From: Morinoia aosen
Taxonomy: Eukaryota > Arthropoda > Malacostraca > Amphipoda > Talitridae
Reading direction: 5' to 3'
DNA length: 64,000 nt
Assembly: GCA_030386875.1 (NCBI GenBank)
Contig: CM059575.1
Span: forward strand, 19,554,293 to 19,618,292
Shown here: positions 36,374 through 49,700 of the stretch, piece after piece
Position numbering within the stretch: position 1 is the stretch's first letter
Layout: each line of letters starts with the position of its first letter
Made by a program: the position numbers and the translations under genes
Notes under the pieces: model-generated
Databases searched by the model: none
What the model saw: the letters and a program-made list of their open reading frames with translations, nothing else
What the model was told of the DNA's origin: nothing

Positions 36374-39365
36374 CTTTGGGACAAAGCAGTCACATAGTCA
36401 CAAGTTGCGTGAAGCCTGCTCATGTTTAGCTTGGTGAAAAGGTTTTGACAACCTCAATTGAAATGAAAATCAAATAAATCAAAAATATAATCCCACTATG
36501 GGTACAGAGGAAAATTCATACGTACTAATCTATCGATGGGACTAATGTACGTTGTGTTTAGCGTATGAAGTATGAGGACATGCACATGTGCGTCCTACTC
36601 GCACGCAGGATACATACGTACGCTCGAGTCGCAGCGCACGTACTCAGTTTTCTAACCTCAGTGTATCCCCCTGACCTCCTTCGATCAAAACGAACATCCG
36701 AACTACGTATCATATTCATAAAAAATTCTTACATTTAACATTCAACAGCTTTTCTTTAGTTCACTGCACAGCTAAACTATTATGCAATTAAAAATTTTAA
36801 ATTTCTCTGCGTTCAATTTTGTCTACTTCATAGTCACTCCATATATGAGCAAACTGAAGTATTTTCTCTCTGAAATGTTGAAAAAATATTCACGCAATGA
36901 AATTAATGGGATAAAGAAGTTTTTATTCATTCAGCATTTTCTTCGCCTCTACCAAAGTTTTTTAGCGAAATTATCGTGTCGAACAAAGTCTAGTCAATGT
37001 CTGAGATTTAAGCTCACGCTGCGGATGGCCGTAGAAAAATGCATCTCAAAAGTTATCTTCATATCCTAGATACGGGTCAGGAAGAAAAATGAAGACAGAA
37101 TTTTACGCCACTCATTGTCGTCATCTCCTCTAACGGAAAAGTTTCTGTTCTAAGGATTGCGCTGCTAAGAATTTTCTCCCACGAACCGTTTAGCTTAAAG
37201 ATTTTTCCCCATGAAATTTTAATTCTGTGATTGTCATTCATTTCAAGGCTGGGATTTGCATCTCAAGAAAGGTAAATATGGGAATTGATTTTCGGGAACT
37301 TTATCGTTAATAATTCGGTCATGAGAACTTCATACATATTTTTGGGGTGAGAAAAATCACGCTCCACGCAGCACTCAAATAGGAAACCAAGCCCGATGTC
37401 AACGTTTCAACTCGAAGATTAATGGAACAATTACTATTAGTCCAACTGCTGTAATAATAATCCGATATTGGTCAAGAAAACATCGTAAATCTTATAGCAA
37501 TTGTTAAAATTAATTTATTTTGTCACGTGTTTTATCAGAGTATTTGAAAAAATTTCGCTAACGAGTTTGCAGGAAATGAAGGCAGAGCTTTGCTCGGAGT
37601 CCTACTGAGGGCCTCACACCAGGCCGGGACTGCCCGACTTCTGTCTCTTTTTGAGGGCAAAACACAACGGTGATATCGCCAGGACACTCAATTTCCCGTG
37701 AAAGCAAATTTTAGTTAAATTTCCAGTGTGCCGAGCTCCATGTCAACTGGAGCCCCTAGGAGGAAGCTAGTCATGCGCGAAACTTCCTCATTTTACTTCA
37801 CAAAAATTAAACCTAAAACTTTATTAAGCGTAAAATTCACACAATAGAATAGTTAACGACAATTACACTATATTTTTCTCACGATTTACGATACGTTCAA
37901 GATATGCTATGCCATCTTACCGCAGTAGTTAGTGCTGTAATTTATGTATAAGTAACATGATCAGTGTCTACAACGCGGAACAGTAAAAACAAATTCATAA
38001 CATAGTCTATTTTACTGTGCATATAACTTTTTGAACATTTTGTATAATTATAAGGCTTTTATTGTTTCATTATTTCATTCTTAGTAGTTCATGGGCTAGA
38101 TTCCATTGTTATTTTGTTAAACGCAGTTCAATAAGTGAAAATTAAATCAGATTAGGGGACGGTGGGCTAAAGAAATGGGTACTTGAAAATAGAGAAGTTA
38201 AGGTACTCTTTAGGTGTTATATTAAAATCAGAATTATAAACCTTACACAATGCTACGACTTCCGAAAGTTGCAACTTACTATTTTGAATACAACGCTTAC
38301 GTACTTTTCCGACTTTACTCATTGACTTGAAACAAACAACACGAAAACGTTATTGAATGGGCATGGCAGATGAAGATTTTCTGTTTTTCTGTATTCGTTT
38401 CCACAGGTGATGTTACAATAAGATATCTGAACTATATTAATTGTTGAACATATGTGCGTGCGTGTGTGTGTGTGCGCATGTATTCACTTTTTTCTAAAAT
38501 AACACAAGACAATAAATTTGAACCGTTGAAACCTACATTACTACGGAATGGATGATTCATTAAGTTACGTCAAATAGCCAACACTTCATTTAGTTATAAG
38601 ATGAAGAAGTAAACATTGAATAGAGTCGGCAAAAAATTCTTTCCGTGAGGAAATTCATTTTAATTAATGCAGTTTCCTACCTGCGCAAACCATTAATTTC
38701 CCCAGATTCTGGACAAAATATCGGAACAATTTCTCTGACTTGGAGTCTCGACTCATTTATATTATGGTTTAAGGACATTTTCGATGCAAAATGCAGTTTG
38801 CGCGATCACAATTAACGATCGGCTTAGCTTTTCGATCGGCTTAGCTTAGCTTTTCGGCTTAGCCCCGGAGAGAATGTTGTATTAATTTTTAAAACAATTG
38901 CACCTTTGAAACATATTGGTTGTAACCAATAGTCATGTGGTACAGCGCTCTCTTATGAATATTTAATCGACGAGAGAACTGGGGAACCCATACACCTTAG
39001 CGAACCCACTTTTCAAGTAAAGAGTATATTGGTTATCCTACTTGTACGTCCATCGGAGGCTGCAGCGAGCTGTAAACTTGTATAGTTCAATGCTCCTTGT
39101 GGAATACTTTTACATTTCTAAGCTTTAATAATTTAAAACAAACTTCAATTAAAGAAAATAGCATATTTTTAAATATATGATCAATATATTGAAGAGGCAA
39201 TGTCTGCAACAGCTTGCGATTCAAAAATAATACTTCAGTCGTTTCAGATATCACGTAAGCATTTGGCCTGAACATCTACCGGAATAAACTCATAGCTGCA
39301 TTCTATAAAAACATTTGGATGATTTTAAGAAGGTAGTTAACTTGGTCATGAATAGATGGGAACAA
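36374..39365. other. Intronic non-coding stretch
   Basis: No gene recognised. It includes a GT/GC dinucleotide run at about 38457-38480 and a short duplicated word (CGATCGGCTTAGCTTTTCG-like) at about 38815-38862. Confidence 0.4.
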
Positions 39366-39407
39366 GAGAAAAACACACTCAAGACGACCGCTGAGTGTGT
39401 TTTTCTC
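39366..39407. repeat. Perfect 16-bp inverted repeat with 10-base loop
   Basis: GAGAAAAACACACTCA at 39366-39381 and its exact reverse complement at 39392-39407 are separated by AGACGACCGC. It lies about 900 bases downstream of the first coding exon in the intron. Pairing stops right outside the arms. Confidence 0.85.
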
Positions 39408-40309
39408 CCGATCGAACCCTTTCATTTCCCTTTCCTTACTTTCTCTTAGTGCTTGTGCCTGTAGATCTACTTGTTTAACTTATGGGAACCCTTCTCTTCC
39501 ATCGAGATCCGTATCACCTGACTTGATAATAAAAAATAATCTCAGCTGAAAACAGCGATCATGCTTGCCAAATCTTTAATTTAAAAATACCATTGAACAG
39601 GTCATTCAAGAAAGAAACCTGCGTTCAACAAGGAAATTTTTAGAAGTTCTTCTCGCTGTACATTTGCCGCGTAAACTTCCAGGCGTTATCACGAAAAAGT
39701 AATTCTCTACAAAGCAAGTACGTCATTAGTATTCAAATATTATTAACTTCCTATTGCATGAAATTGGGAAGGAAGAAATGACATTATTAGATCGATATAA
39801 ATTGGTGTAAATTACACGCAAATTTCTATGAGTTGTTATTGCCCTGTTAGCAATTATTAAGAATTAGAAATGACAAAATCTAAACTCAAAAAAGGAACAT
39901 TGATTTAGATGGCTTCATTTGGCATTCCTTCATCTGGTTGTGTTATAACGACACCATAATGTAACAACTTGAATCAATCTCCCCAATTCATTAATGTCTC
40001 ACATCTTGTTATCCTTAATCTCAATAAGAACGTAAAGTATTGTAAAGAATTTATTATTACATCGGCACTCGTGTTAGTGCATACCCCTGAATCTTTTTCA
40101 TTCTCACACGTGCACAGAGCAGTGCATATTATCAATTCTTATCATTCATACAAGCATTCATATCAGCACAAATCATGGGCACTTACATTCAAAAAAGTTT
40201 CACAAATTTACTTCTTATTTACAGCGGCACAAGAATCTCTACACTAATATACCATCGTGATTGGAACTCAGAAATCAACACAAGCGACACCCTGGAGAAC
40301 AAGACCCAC
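39408..40309. other. Intronic stretch next to the first coding exon
   Basis: No further gene or repeat recognised. It leads up to the splice donor. Confidence 0.4.
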
Positions 40310-40562
40310 CTTTGGCATCGAGGAACTGCTCGAGAGCGTCCGTCAACTCGCCGAGATTCTTGTATTCCTCAATGAACTTACAGATGCGCTGGGCGGCGGG
40401 GCCCATCAAATGCGAGGGGTAACTGCACGCCCCCCTGTGGGGGTATGGCGGCTGCGCAGACGTCGAGCTTATGCATGCGAACACCAGTGAACACAGGAAC
40501 AGGGTGAACACGCAGCTGGTGAACTGTTGCCACCTCAACGCTGAGCCAGCCGTCTTAACCAT
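40310..40562 (-). CDS. Ms: Myosuppressin precursor, first coding exon
   Basis: ATG at 40560-40562; encodes residues 1-84 plus one base of codon 85. Residues 1 to about 36 form a signal peptide with hydrophobic core SCVFTLFLCSLVFACI and a likely cut near STSA. The spacer that follows has Cys 46 and Cys 61 and the segment RICKFIEEYKNLGELTDALEQFLDAK. A cysteine pair, then a leucine-rich helix before the peptide is the layout of arthropod myosuppressin precursors. The exon ends AAAG before GTGGGT, a good donor, in phase 1, and joins the exon at 23403-23500 to give 116 residues, close to the usual family size of about 90-115. Minus-strand TTCTTTACCGCAG lies directly before the ATG, so a 5' UTR exon upstream is likely. 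Its promoter was not located. Confidence 0.85.
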
Positions 40563-42279
40563 CTGCGGTAAAGAAGGATGTTTTTGAACAAAGTGATTTG
40601 ACGTGATCGTGAATTTTACCTAGGTGACAGGAGCAAGCTTGTGTTGGTGTTTCGAGGGTTGCTAGAGCCATTTAAGATCCCTGGGCTAAACAATGACCAC
40701 TTTTTTTTATGCAGTAACCACATTGCTGTGTTGATAAATAGATGTTTGGTGAGATATCCAGATCAATTTTCATAACTGTGCAGCGAGCAGTTTACAAAAA
40801 ACAGCGTACAAACAAAAACATCCTACCGTGCTCAGAAATTAAAGACTACACTTAGGTTGAAACAGCGTTGCTGCTAAATGCATGTGCTTCCAGAGCTGAA
40901 AAAGAACTGCTGAAACTGGTTTGCTTGCTTCCTCATCCATTAGGATAGAGGCTCCAGTTTTATCGGGTCAGTAATGACGATCATTGGGGCCATCATCACC
41001 CGCTGTGGGGCATCACTCTATCAATTAGGCCAATTATGAGCCTGGCATTCGATTTGAAGGTTAGCTTTTGAATCCGTTAGATTCAGGGAGCTTTTGAACT
41101 GAGCTCCTATAATTACCCACACAATGAACGGCAATTAACTCAGGTTCTCATTGAAATTTTCCCGCCGTTACTCATGTCTGCTGCTTGGTCTCGAGAATCC
41201 TGTTCATTGAGAATCCTCTTCATACGCGCTCATATTCAGCAGTTTTACTCAGGAAGTTACTCAAAATTCCAGCCACGCGCTACAAACTTCAGAGACAAAT
41301 TGAAATCAGTTTAAGAAAAATGCTATTGGGTCCCACTGACATTTCAGTCAAAAGCAGAATGCCTAGTTTGAAAATGAATTGGATTTGATTATTTTGTAAG
41401 AAAAAAGTCAATTTGGCTACTTTTCATACAGAGAATTGCTCATTTCTGTGGAGAAACGCAAAATAACTTGAGATGATGGAAAGTATTTTCTCATCAAAAT
41501 ATGCTTCGGTACTGATGCTTTATAAAAATTTCCCCTATCGAAATAAAATCGATGTCAGACTGTCGATGATTCAATACAAAGTAGCAATTCTATGAAATTA
41601 ACTAGAAAAGCCTATCATGGTGGGAAGGTTACCTCGAATAATCTTCGTCAAGATGTGTGGACCTTGTCTCTGGGAGCGCATGAGCCACACAGTTTCCAAT
41701 AAATTAAAACACCTTTAAATGAAAAAGGATCTCTAAATAATGAGGGGTTCATAAAGTTTAATTATAAATCACTAGTGTAATTTCTTAAACAAGACTTCCG
41801 TCCTGGTCTCCGTTCATCGGCAATTTTTGGTGTTCGTTGACGATATCCAACCGTTTTCCTGAAAACTCCACATGAATTTCGGCAACTATGACCAAGGCAC
41901 CAACCTTAAACGAATAATAAAAAATAATTTTTAGTTATAATCATACTGACGTGCTATACAGAATGATTTATTTTAGAATGCCAACTAGAATTACGTTAGA
42001 TGAGAAGAATACGAAAAAAAACAAGACGATGCACTATGTATAAAATTAATTATGCACAAAATTATGTCTTTTTTAAAACTCATTTTTCTACTCTGAAAAG
42101 AAATATTTAAATTGTGCATTTTGCAAATTATTAGAAATTCTGACTTTTGTAACCATGGAAAATATTTTAACAGATGTTAAATAATGAGTACTCAACATTA
42201 GATTTAGTGAACATGGGTACAACAGCTCTCATACAAAACGTCATAATTTTACTCTCTCAAATGAAAAGTGAAAACCAAG
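40563..42279. other. Upstream of the myosuppressin coding exon; dispersed repeat inside
   Basis: Should contain 5' UTR exon(s) or further intron of the myosuppressin gene, but I cannot place a transcription start. 41700-41785 shares about 85 diverged bases with 49950-50035. Confidence 0.4.
41700..41785 (+). repeat. Dispersed repeat, copy A (partner at 49950-50035)
   Basis: Both copies read AAATTAAAAC, CCTTTAAAT, AAGGATCT, GAGGTTC/GGGGTTC, TAAAGTT and AATTA/AACTA in the same order and spacing. Unclassified; an old transposon fragment is possible. Confidence 0.65.
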
Positions 42280-42599
42280 GTTTATGCGGAATACTGCACC
42301 GACGCATGAAAAAATCATAATAAAACAAAAATTACATGAAACATTTGGTCATAATGTCATGGTACTTCTATTTAATGTTGAATGGCCTCGCAGGAGTCCA
42401 GATCTTACACCATGTGATTGTTTATTCACGGGGCTATATGAAGAGCAAAGTCTACAAAACCATCTCGTATCATCAATACGAAAATGGTTTCCATGCAATA
42501 AAAAATAATCCACAGGTTTTAAGAATAGCAATAAATGCATTGAAAGATCGGGCTTATAGATGTATAGAGCGTAATGGCGGATATGTTAAAGGATACTAA
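42280..42599 (+). pseudogene. Decayed DDE transposase C-terminal fragment (Tc1/mariner-like)
   Basis: Frame one reads FMRNTAPTH, LHETFGHNVM and NVEWPRRSPDLTPCDCLFTG; a frame change then continues YMKSKVYKTISYHQYENG and ALKDRAYRCIERNGGYVKGY with a stop at the end. This matches the second and third catalytic blocks and the CIExNGGH-type ending of a transposase family common in arthropods. The Asp expected in the first block (QDGAPPH-like) is Asn, and the frame is broken, so it is inactive. Nothing convincing of the N-terminal half is visible upstream. It is a different family member from the copy at 10985-12125. Confidence 0.8.
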
Positions 42600-45500
42600 T
42601 GATTATTGCACCAAATGGGGTCGAAACGATTACTTGAATTTTACTTATGTATATTTTTTACTCAAATTATTATCTCAAAAATAAATAATTTACCCTTAAT
42701 TTGGTATTGAAGCGAGTAACATAATGACTATTTCCTCAAAAGGTACCCCACCGTTGTTTATTTAGCGACAAACTGAGCACTTATTATTCAACTTTCGTCC
42801 ACAAATATCAATACTTCCATAAGTTCAAGTTTCGAACAATGTACAACTGACAGAATTTAATTGTTCCAAATCAAACTTAAGATATGAGCTCTAGAAAAAA
42901 GTGCAATTTTTTAAACTCAAAAGTATATCTGTCCTTTGAACTGCTTTGTTCATTGCGCAATTGCAAAACTTTTCCGGTAATGATTCCGGGGCTCCTTCTG
43001 AAATCCCATCTACAAGAAATATTCTGTCCGCCGGACTCTCGGTTTGTAACCCATAAAAGAATTTTGACAGAGATTGCTGACACTGTACGCACCATTCTAA
43101 CTCTCTGTACAACTTTTGTGCCGATCTAAAATGGTCCACCTGGCCCTAATGGAGAATTGGAGGATTATCTCATCCTTTATCTTAGAAGTGAAGTTGAATG
43201 GATCTCAAGTTTTTTCAGTTCAGAACTTAAGGATCATTCTATAACTGCGGACATTAGAAGCCTGGTCGGACTTGCGAGGTCTGTTGAGCGCATCACTTGA
43301 GGAGAAATATGCATAAGCGATTTTGCACTCCGGACACATTACCGCCCACATTCAGGCTGGACGATATTCCAGTCGTGTGTCGACAGACTGCTCAGCTCCT
43401 GACAAGTTTTGAAAAAACTGCTCAGCTCTTGTCAAGTTTTGTCTCGGTCTACGTCGCGAATGCCAATTGTCCGACCGAACGACAACGCAGCTCAGGTAAA
43501 TTCTTCAACCGCTAAGCGAAAGCCTCTACTGTTTGATTAATTGATCATATGAGCAAATAAATAACGATAAGTGGTTAGCTTAGTGGGTGGCTTACTGTTT
43601 TGATGCCTATTGACCTCAGACGTCAGCGTGACAGCTGTGCTGTCACTGGACCAAGATAAGATGCTGATAAGAGACAAATACGGGTGACCCGCTTGTGTAA
43701 GGCTGCGTAGATAGTGATATACTTTTACCGTAAGAAAAATCCACAGAAAATTTCCTAAAACTAGGGAATTGGAAATGAATTTAGTCATATATTTGCAATT
43801 CGTTACTGAAATGCTAAACACATGTTGGGCGTGAAGTGGGCGAGTCAAAGGACTTCTTGCAACACGGGGATTGGTAGAGACAATCTCCTCACGTCGACAA
43901 GAAGCTACGACCACGCACACATCACTGCATTTCAGTGCGTTCTGCGTCACATTGAAACGTTTGTCACATTCTAATGTCCAAAATGTACCAGCAAATTTTT
44001 AGATGCATTTACTTGTGTTTGTAAAATGGTAGACCGTCAACTGACGTCGTACACGCTTCGAACGTTGGCAAAAAAATATGACGGAATCGGTAAGGAATTG
44101 AACAATTTGCCTTCAGGTATTATTTCTACAGCCTCTAGCACCTAACACGACACAATTTGCCAGATTATGCTTGCAAAAAATAATTTAAAAGACTCGCTTT
44201 ATCAGCATTAATTACTGTAAAATCTTAGTCTAAAAACGCTGTTGCTAAAATATCAACGTCGATTAAAATTTCGAACGAATGTATTTACATAAATTATTTT
44301 TGCACTAAATGTTGGCCCCAAACCAATTAATACCAGTGCATATTAATGTTTAGTCAATAGAAAAAAAATTTTTAGGTCTTTGAATACCAAAATGAAACCA
44401 AACCAGTAAATTATAATACCAACGACAATATTTGCGAGAAATTATTGTCATCATTTGTTACTTTGCATCATCATTTATTAATTTATTTCTTAAGGTCCCC
44501 ACAATGTGCCATCCGCAGTCTTTTCTTAACTTCCTACATAATTTGTCAGTGCATTTTAAAATTACCATGGAACGCATGCAGGCAGTGAGGACACTTGAAG
44601 TTTCCCTCTAAACTTAAGTCAACAAATTTGGCGAGTTTTCCTTGAGGAACTTGCCACAAGTTAGAGTCAAATTGCTCTGGAATTCCAGCTGTGTTTGAAT
44701 TGCGCGAGAAAAACCGCTCTGTAAACATAGCAGGCATTTGTCGGTTTGCGTAGATAAAATTATTGAAATCCTTGACCCGTAATCTAATAAGGCATTTTCT
44801 GCATCAGACTCACTTCCATGATCCAAGACACTGAAAATGTTGCAGATGAAGCTGCACTGGTCCAAAAAATGTACCCGCCAGAATCTGACAGATGACAAGA
44901 AGCCGAAATACAAGCTAGATGAGATTCCGTTGAATCGACTTAAAAGACTGGTTCTATCAAATTTTTATTTCATCGAAAGTTTAACGAATTTTTTATCTTT
45001 TCTTGGCAGCTAACTCACTGTTAAGAGAACTTTGGTGCAAATACTGAAAGCAAATTTTTAAGTTGCAGAATATTGGGCTGTTTTTTTATGACTTTATTGG
45101 TATTTCTAAAAATATTATCGAAGCTAAGCCCAATACCGGTATTGAACAACTGTTACGGCAAGGGTGGGGGGCTCAGAAATCTGATTTTTCGTCAAATTTT
45201 CAATTAGGGCTTTCCAACCAAAAATGTAAACAAGGTTTTTAACTTAAGCGTAGGTCATGTTTGAGAGTTGAATTTTGTCTCAAAAACTCCAAAATGCTTG
45301 CTAAAATAGCACCTAATTACGCTCTTTCGTTCTACAGTCAATGCGTTAATTATTCACATACTTTTTATTGAAATGTCAGCTTTTTTCAGGAACCGTACCA
45401 TAAATATCCATAAAATTTCGCCGAGTTCTACGGTATGTATACCAGCTCAGTTTTTACTAAAATTAACATCTTAGTTATAATAACTTAGGTGTTACGTCCA

Positions 45501-46390
45501 TTCAGTTTCTGAATTTATGTTGCAAAAAAAGCACTTTTCTGTTTATCAGATGTAGGCGGCCACAGTTTCGTTATAGAATATTTTTTCCTAAAGTCTTTAG
45601 GTCATACGACACTTCTAAATACCAATAACTCGCTCACTAAGTCTCAAGAAGAATCGTATGTGTAGACTTGGATATCGTGACTGCCCTGAAGTTGTATTTC
45701 AAATTCTCACCACGATGGTGGCCTTCTGAATTAACATAAATTAGCATAAATAAGTATAATTTCGATTTGGTGGAGTAAAACCGTGGAGTTGGTACGTGTC
45801 TACTATAGATTGAGCGCAAATTAACTAAGGAGTTGCTTTATTCGTAGTCCGAGGCTCATCTGTAAATATCCCATTTTTTAGCCCTTTCAATCCCAACCCT
45901 TGCCTTAATTTTTTCGCTTGGCTGATGACTTGAAATGAGTTTTACGTAGAAATGAGAATCGCTTGGATATGATTCGCTAATTCTTGGCAATCTAAGTATG
46001 ATCTAAGAATAAATTGTCAAAGAGGGAAGACAACGGAAATTTACGACGCAGGTTGATAGTGTGCAATTGTAGTTGCGTACGATTTCAGCAGCACTTTTAT
46101 TTTTTGCCGCAAAGAACAACAGCACAAGGTTCTCGATCGTCGGTCGGAACAAGTGAAATTCTCGTAGTTGCCAGCGCGCGGCTGTCTGAGAGGTGAAGGC
46201 ACATCCTGCAGTGCAAAAGTTTCCCCGTGCAAAAGTTCCTTGCGATTCCTGGAATTCTCCCCTTTCTGCGTAGATTTGAAAAATAGTGTAACTTAGTTTT
46301 AAAATTATCTTGTAGATTGTTGCACTCAATGTACGTTTCTAACCATTTATATCATACGCTCTAAGTCTTTCTTAGCGTTCTTCAAGTCGA
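42600..46390. other. Non-coding stretch, unassigned open frames
   Basis: No gene recognised with confidence. A 30-bp-period duplication lies at 43387-43446 (ACTGCTCAGCTC twice). Minus-strand frames at 43537-43950 and 44546-44913 are long for random sequence but match nothing I know. Confidence 0.4.
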
Positions 46391-46747
46391 GATTAGATTA
46401 TTAGTTAGTTTAAGCCTCCCTATCCGCAACAAAGGCGATCCAAAGAGAGGAAAGAAGAAGGCACCATTTAGTATGGAGTTAAAGGGAACGTGGAATCTAT
46501 GCAGAAACGGCACAGAAACAGTAAGATGAGAAGGAAGTTCATGAAACAAGATCAAAGTTGAAGAAGAAAGTAGTAGGTGCTGAAAAACAGGACAGCAGTG
46601 AACCGAAAAAAGATGGTCCGTAACAAAATAAAAACCTATTCTATTTCAACAAAAATAAAGCCTACCTAACCTTTAGCTCAGGCCCTTACATAGTCCCCCT
46701 GGGAGCGCTAATTCCCATAGATACAATAGTTGTATCCCCTTGAGAGG
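46391..46747 (-). mobile_element. Interspersed ~360-bp element, copy 3 (inverted), with target duplication
   Basis: Read on the minus strand it starts CCTCTCAAGGGGATACAAC and ends GGCTTAAACTAACTAATAAT, the same 3' end as copy 1. TCTTCAAGTCGA flanks it at 46379-46390 and 46748-46759, a 12-base duplication (11 if the first element base is counted differently). No coding capacity. Confidence 0.85.
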
Positions 46748-46759
46748 TCTTCAAGTCGA

Positions 46760-49700
46760 TTATTATTACGGTTTGAGCAGAAAATTTCACAGAATTATCT
46801 AGCTACCCTAAGATTTAAGCACTCAACGAAGAACACATCGCAATCAATCGCATGTAAAATTGCTTGTTCGTAAAATGGAGCAGTAGCAATGCATGTACAA
46901 GAAATAAGATCTTTCTGAAACATTTACTGAAATTCTAAATCATAGCAAGTTTTAATCTCTTCAGCAAATAGACCTAAAGGGGAACAATACTCTTGCTCGG
47001 TAGTTATAAAACTCGCACAGTTCTTGCACTCCCTCAGTAACTCGCTAACAATCTCAATTGAAGATCAATATTCCTCTTCCTGCTCAACAATCGAGCTTCA
47101 AGTTTAGTTGTTATTTTCTTATCGTTGTTTTAATGCGTATCGAGAGCTGCATTGCTTGTGTATAGTTGTGTTGAACTGCAGATTGCGTTCGTACAGTTTG
47201 TACAGCTTATTTAGCTCGGCTGGACGCGCTAATTTCTCCCCAGGGCAGCTCTCGGTCGTGGCTCTACTTGACCGTTTTTACAACAATTGAAATGCAATGA
47301 GCTTGAGATGCTAACCGTAATAAGATGCTAGCAAATCGATTGCGAGAAAAATAACTCAATATAAAAATCATTTTGAACCGATTTCCTTTTAAATCAAAAT
47401 ACCAGTTTTAAATGACGAGTTTATGAAAGACAACACTTCAGTAATTGGGCTAAAATTTACTTAATGATATAATAGTGCAAGCATTTTCTCTGCTTTCCAG
47501 TACATACGTTTTCAGTGTCTTCATTTAGAGATTTAAAAAGTTTAATTTTGGCACGGGATTGTTTTTTATTTTAAATTAGCGTCGGGACATTCACCTAGTC
47601 TGCCGAAAGTTTACATTCGATTAACGAGGCATCAAGGTTTGATAGTCTTGAATAAGAATTTAAAATTCCATCATTTCTTCGTTTCAAGACCCAAATTTAA
47701 AAACAGAAAATAAGTCGCATAAATTTTCGTGTACACGATGTAAGCTCGAGCTTCAGCTCGTGGTACATAAATTTTGACTTCAAGTTATAAATGACCAATA
47801 AATGTACGAAAAAAGCGCAAATTAGAAAAGAATATGCGCACATCATCCAGATACGTAGATCAGGGCTGAGTCACGCGGTATGTTGAAAAGAACGTTGCCC
47901 TCTTGTCACTTTTGCCTTAATTTCCCTCACCTATAGCCGCAAAAAATTAATGTCGTTCAATTTACGAAGTTCATTTTCCCAGTTAGCGCCTCAATTATCC
48001 CAGCGCGACGGACTCGCACTCGCGCTCTGTTTTCATCGCTGTTACAGGACTGAGCTTTAACTGCTGAGAATAACGACTTCTCTTCCCATTTTGCACGTAA
48101 TTATACAGAGAAAGCATCAAAGTCGGCCACATTTATTACTTCTTTGTTAGACCGACACAAAATCCTCACTCGATCGAACAAATCCTTTCGACAAACAGTA
48201 GCTTTCATTCTTGTAAGGTGCAATGATGGGGAAGAGCTTGAAGATTTAGACATGACACAACTGTGAAGTAGAGAATTTGTCTAAATATATTAAATCGCAT
48301 TGGTACTAGAAGACATTTCAACGAGATGTGTACCTTGTACGAAATTGAAATTCTTCAAATTTTTGTAACATGAAAAATATTATTTTAAGTGTGAAACCTG
48401 AATACCCATTCAATCAACGTGATTCCATCACAGCTCTGAAAATAAATTTTATTTTTTAAACAAACATACATTTTCATGAAAGATTATGATTCAGGAATGG
48501 AAGCTGACGTCTACATCGTGCGAGCATTTTTCCCATCTCCCAACGGCGCAATTCTTGCTTGGATAAATCTTTCCACTAAGCTTCCTGGACCAGGACAAGC
48601 ACACGCACTTACATCTGAATGTGTTGCTGCCGGAAGGAGTGCCGCTCTGCGAACTCAGGAGAAAAATTCCCGTAAATAGTTTGCTCGATTTTTGTCCGAT
48701 TTTAAATGATTCGAGTTACCCGCAATATACTCTTAATATATTTATTATGTTCCCGTATCTAGCAGCATGTAAGCCAACGGTCATTATTTGATTTGAAGCA
48801 AAGTACCACTAACACCAAAAAGGTTACACTAGGAAGAATGAATATAATTATTTAAATACATGCCACAAAACAGTAGGAAATGATTTGCGATTCGTGATTA
48901 GTGCTACATTTATGATAAAGAAGGTATACTGTTTACATAAAACTTTTCTTTCATACAAATAGATTTTTCTTTCTCGGTTAAATTCAAATCTAAATATTTT
49001 CAAAGAGAATTTTAAAATTTTCGAATGAACAGTTCTCCTTAATTAGCTCAAGCATGTTGTGTACCCTCAACAAACTTCAAAAGAGCATGCTTGATGATGC
49101 GAAAAAAAATCAGTGAGAGGTTGATGCTTTGAATTTGCGACAGTTGATGTAAACGTTCTTTTTTCCTGGAAACTGAGGTCGTTGTGGGACGCCCATTTTT
49201 GTATCCCGTCAGAGACGTAAGCCGCCGAGACGTCCATGCATTATGCACTCTGACCGGCCATGCGCAGCCAGTGGTAGCTTCCATGTTTCCCACTAACTCT
49301 CAACACACAGCCAAGGCGGAGCGACACTCGTTCTACTTAATTTCCCAGCTTTTATTCAAGGCAGTATGCTTTGTTCGTCGATTTGAGTAGTTATCAAATC
49401 ATGATTCTCAAACATGTGAAGAAATGTACAGTAATTAAAAACTCAAATTGTTCCCTTCACGTAGATAAATGACACACAATTTCCATAGAATAATAAAAAA
49501 ACTGCTCCTTCAGTTAGATATGAACCGCACAGTGCTCACTGTTACTAGAGAATTTTTAGAAACGACATCATGAACACGAAGTCCTACTCAGGGAATCTTA
49601 GAAGTACCTCGACACCACGCGAAAGACTTCAAAGCAACTCTCTTTCTAAACTCCATTGACCTCGTAAAGGTTCCATTCACTCCTGATGTTACACGCATGA

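Larger units (their letters stand above)
23501..40309 (-). other. Myosuppressin intron, 16.8 kb
   Basis: GT donor at 40308-40309 (AAAG then GTGGGT) and AG acceptor at 23501-23502, both phase 1. It contains an 83-bp tandem duplication at the acceptor, a 29-bp minisatellite, an 11-bp repeat, a GT repeat and a perfect inverted repeat. I saw no nested gene. The intron call is inferred from matching exon content and phase, not from a transcript. Confidence 0.75.

Noticed and set aside
43537..43950. 137-codon minus-strand frame as a gene
   Set aside because: No domain, no family resemblance, no splice context; length alone is weak evidence in 64 kb.
44546..44913. Minus-strand frames including FKCPHCLHAFHG as a zinc-finger exon
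   Set aside because: Only one short CxxC-like segment, with two competing frames and no recognisable family. Left unassigned.
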